Shown one piece after another: positions 14,613 to 14,966 of a stretch of DNA of 14,966 bases (positions within the stretch are counted from its first letter, which is position 1; each line of letters starts with the position of its first letter). The notes under the pieces were generated by a model. That model did no database searches. It was not told the origin of the DNA and was given only the letters and a program-made list of their open reading frames with translations. Both the position numbers and the translations under genes were made by a program. Source of the DNA: an uncultured beta proteobacterium (GTDB lineage Bacteria > Pseudomonadota > Gammaproteobacteria > Burkholderiales > Burkholderiaceae_C); the NCBI GenBank assembly GCA_903885415.1, contig CAISIP010000455.1, positions 1 through 14,966 on the forward strand. Direction: 5' to 3'.

Positions 14613-14966
14613 ATGGGCTCGATATTTCAGTCTTTGGGACGCACCGTGCTGGCGGGGGTCGTTTTGCTGGCGCTGATTGTCTTGGCCGCTGGCGGCGAGA
14701 TCGCCGGCAGTCCGGCATGGTGGAGCTTCTTCATGCGCTGGCTTCATGTGCTGTGTGGCGTGATGTGGATTGGCCTGTTGTGGTATTTCAATTTTGTCCA
14801 AATTCCGTCGATGCCGAAAATCCCGGATGAACACAAACCCGCGATCAGCAAGGTCATCGCACCGACGGCGCTTTTTTGGTTTCGTTGGGCGGCACTGGCA
14901 ACCGTCGTCACCGGCACCGTACGTGCCAGCATGAACGGGTATATCGCCGCGGCCCTGGGACTGCAG
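14613..14966 (+). CDS. PuuD-like (DUF989/urate hydroxylase-type) membrane protein, 3' end cut by window
   Basis: The first 118 codons of a polytopic membrane protein that runs past the window edge. Hydrophobic segments lie at about 12-30, 39-62 and 85-101. The family-typical FFMRWLHVLCGVMWIGLLWY (39-58) and FNFVQIPSMPKIP (59-71) are followed by KVIAPTALFWFRWAALATVV (80-99). Relatives are commonly annotated as urate hydroxylase PuuD, where a longer form has a C-terminal cytochrome c domain and oxidises urate; whether this copy has that domain cannot be seen, and many short homologues lack it. AAGGAG at 14601-14606, six bases before the ATG, is the best ribosome site in the window. Confidence 0.82.
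   Translation, partial: MGSIFQSLGRTVLAGVVLLALIVLAAGGEIAGSPAWWSFFMRWLHVLCGVMWIGLLWYFNFVQIPSMPKIPDEHKPAISKVIAPTALFWFRWAALATVVTGTVRASMNGYIAAALGLQ

Overview
The window is high-GC DNA with dense, mostly uninterrupted genes. It looks like the chromosome of a betaproteobacterium of the order Burkholderiales, probably close to Comamonadaceae. I infer this from the gene families and protein sequences (PEP synthase regulator, surE-pcm-nlpD cluster, NodT/EmrA/EmrB pump, DUF192 protein, PuuD-like membrane protein), not from a database search. No rRNA, tRNA, CRISPR array, phage module or insertion sequence is visible.

Layout. (1) 22-2174: ppsR (+) converges on a small GlcG/HbpS-type gene (-), followed by a Bax-inhibitor-1/YccA-like membrane protein gene (+) with a clear intrinsic terminator. 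(2) 2237-7058: a five-gene minus-strand run read in the order surE, pcm, nlpD, a PolB-like 3'-5' exonuclease, rlmD. Neighbours overlap or lie within 20 bases, so this is probably one operon. It combines phosphatase, protein-repair, cell-division amidase activation, nuclease and rRNA-modification functions. The rpoS gene that follows nlpD in many proteobacteria is absent. (3) 7178-12434: a divergent plus-strand operon with an NADPH:quinone-oxidoreductase-like gene, then a complete tripartite efflux pump (NodT-type outer-membrane lipoprotein, EmrA-type adaptor, EmrB-type MFS transporter). All junctions are tight and no regulator gene is adjacent. (4) 12520-13445: a KTSC-domain gene (-) and the decayed 5' part of an NADP isocitrate dehydrogenase gene (icd), broken by two internal deletions, a frameshift, a stop codon, a lost start and a missing 3' half. 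(5) 13671-14966: a secreted Ala/Lys-rich low-complexity protein, a secreted DUF192 protein, and the 5' part of a PuuD-like membrane protein gene cut by the window end.

Most of the window is ordinary housekeeping and accessory chromosome, and I see no clear evidence of an undescribed defence or mobile system. The points most worth a second look are the icd remnant, the quinone-reductase-plus-efflux operon, the two mutually exclusive hairpins in the surE/qor divergent spacer, and the low-complexity secreted protein.
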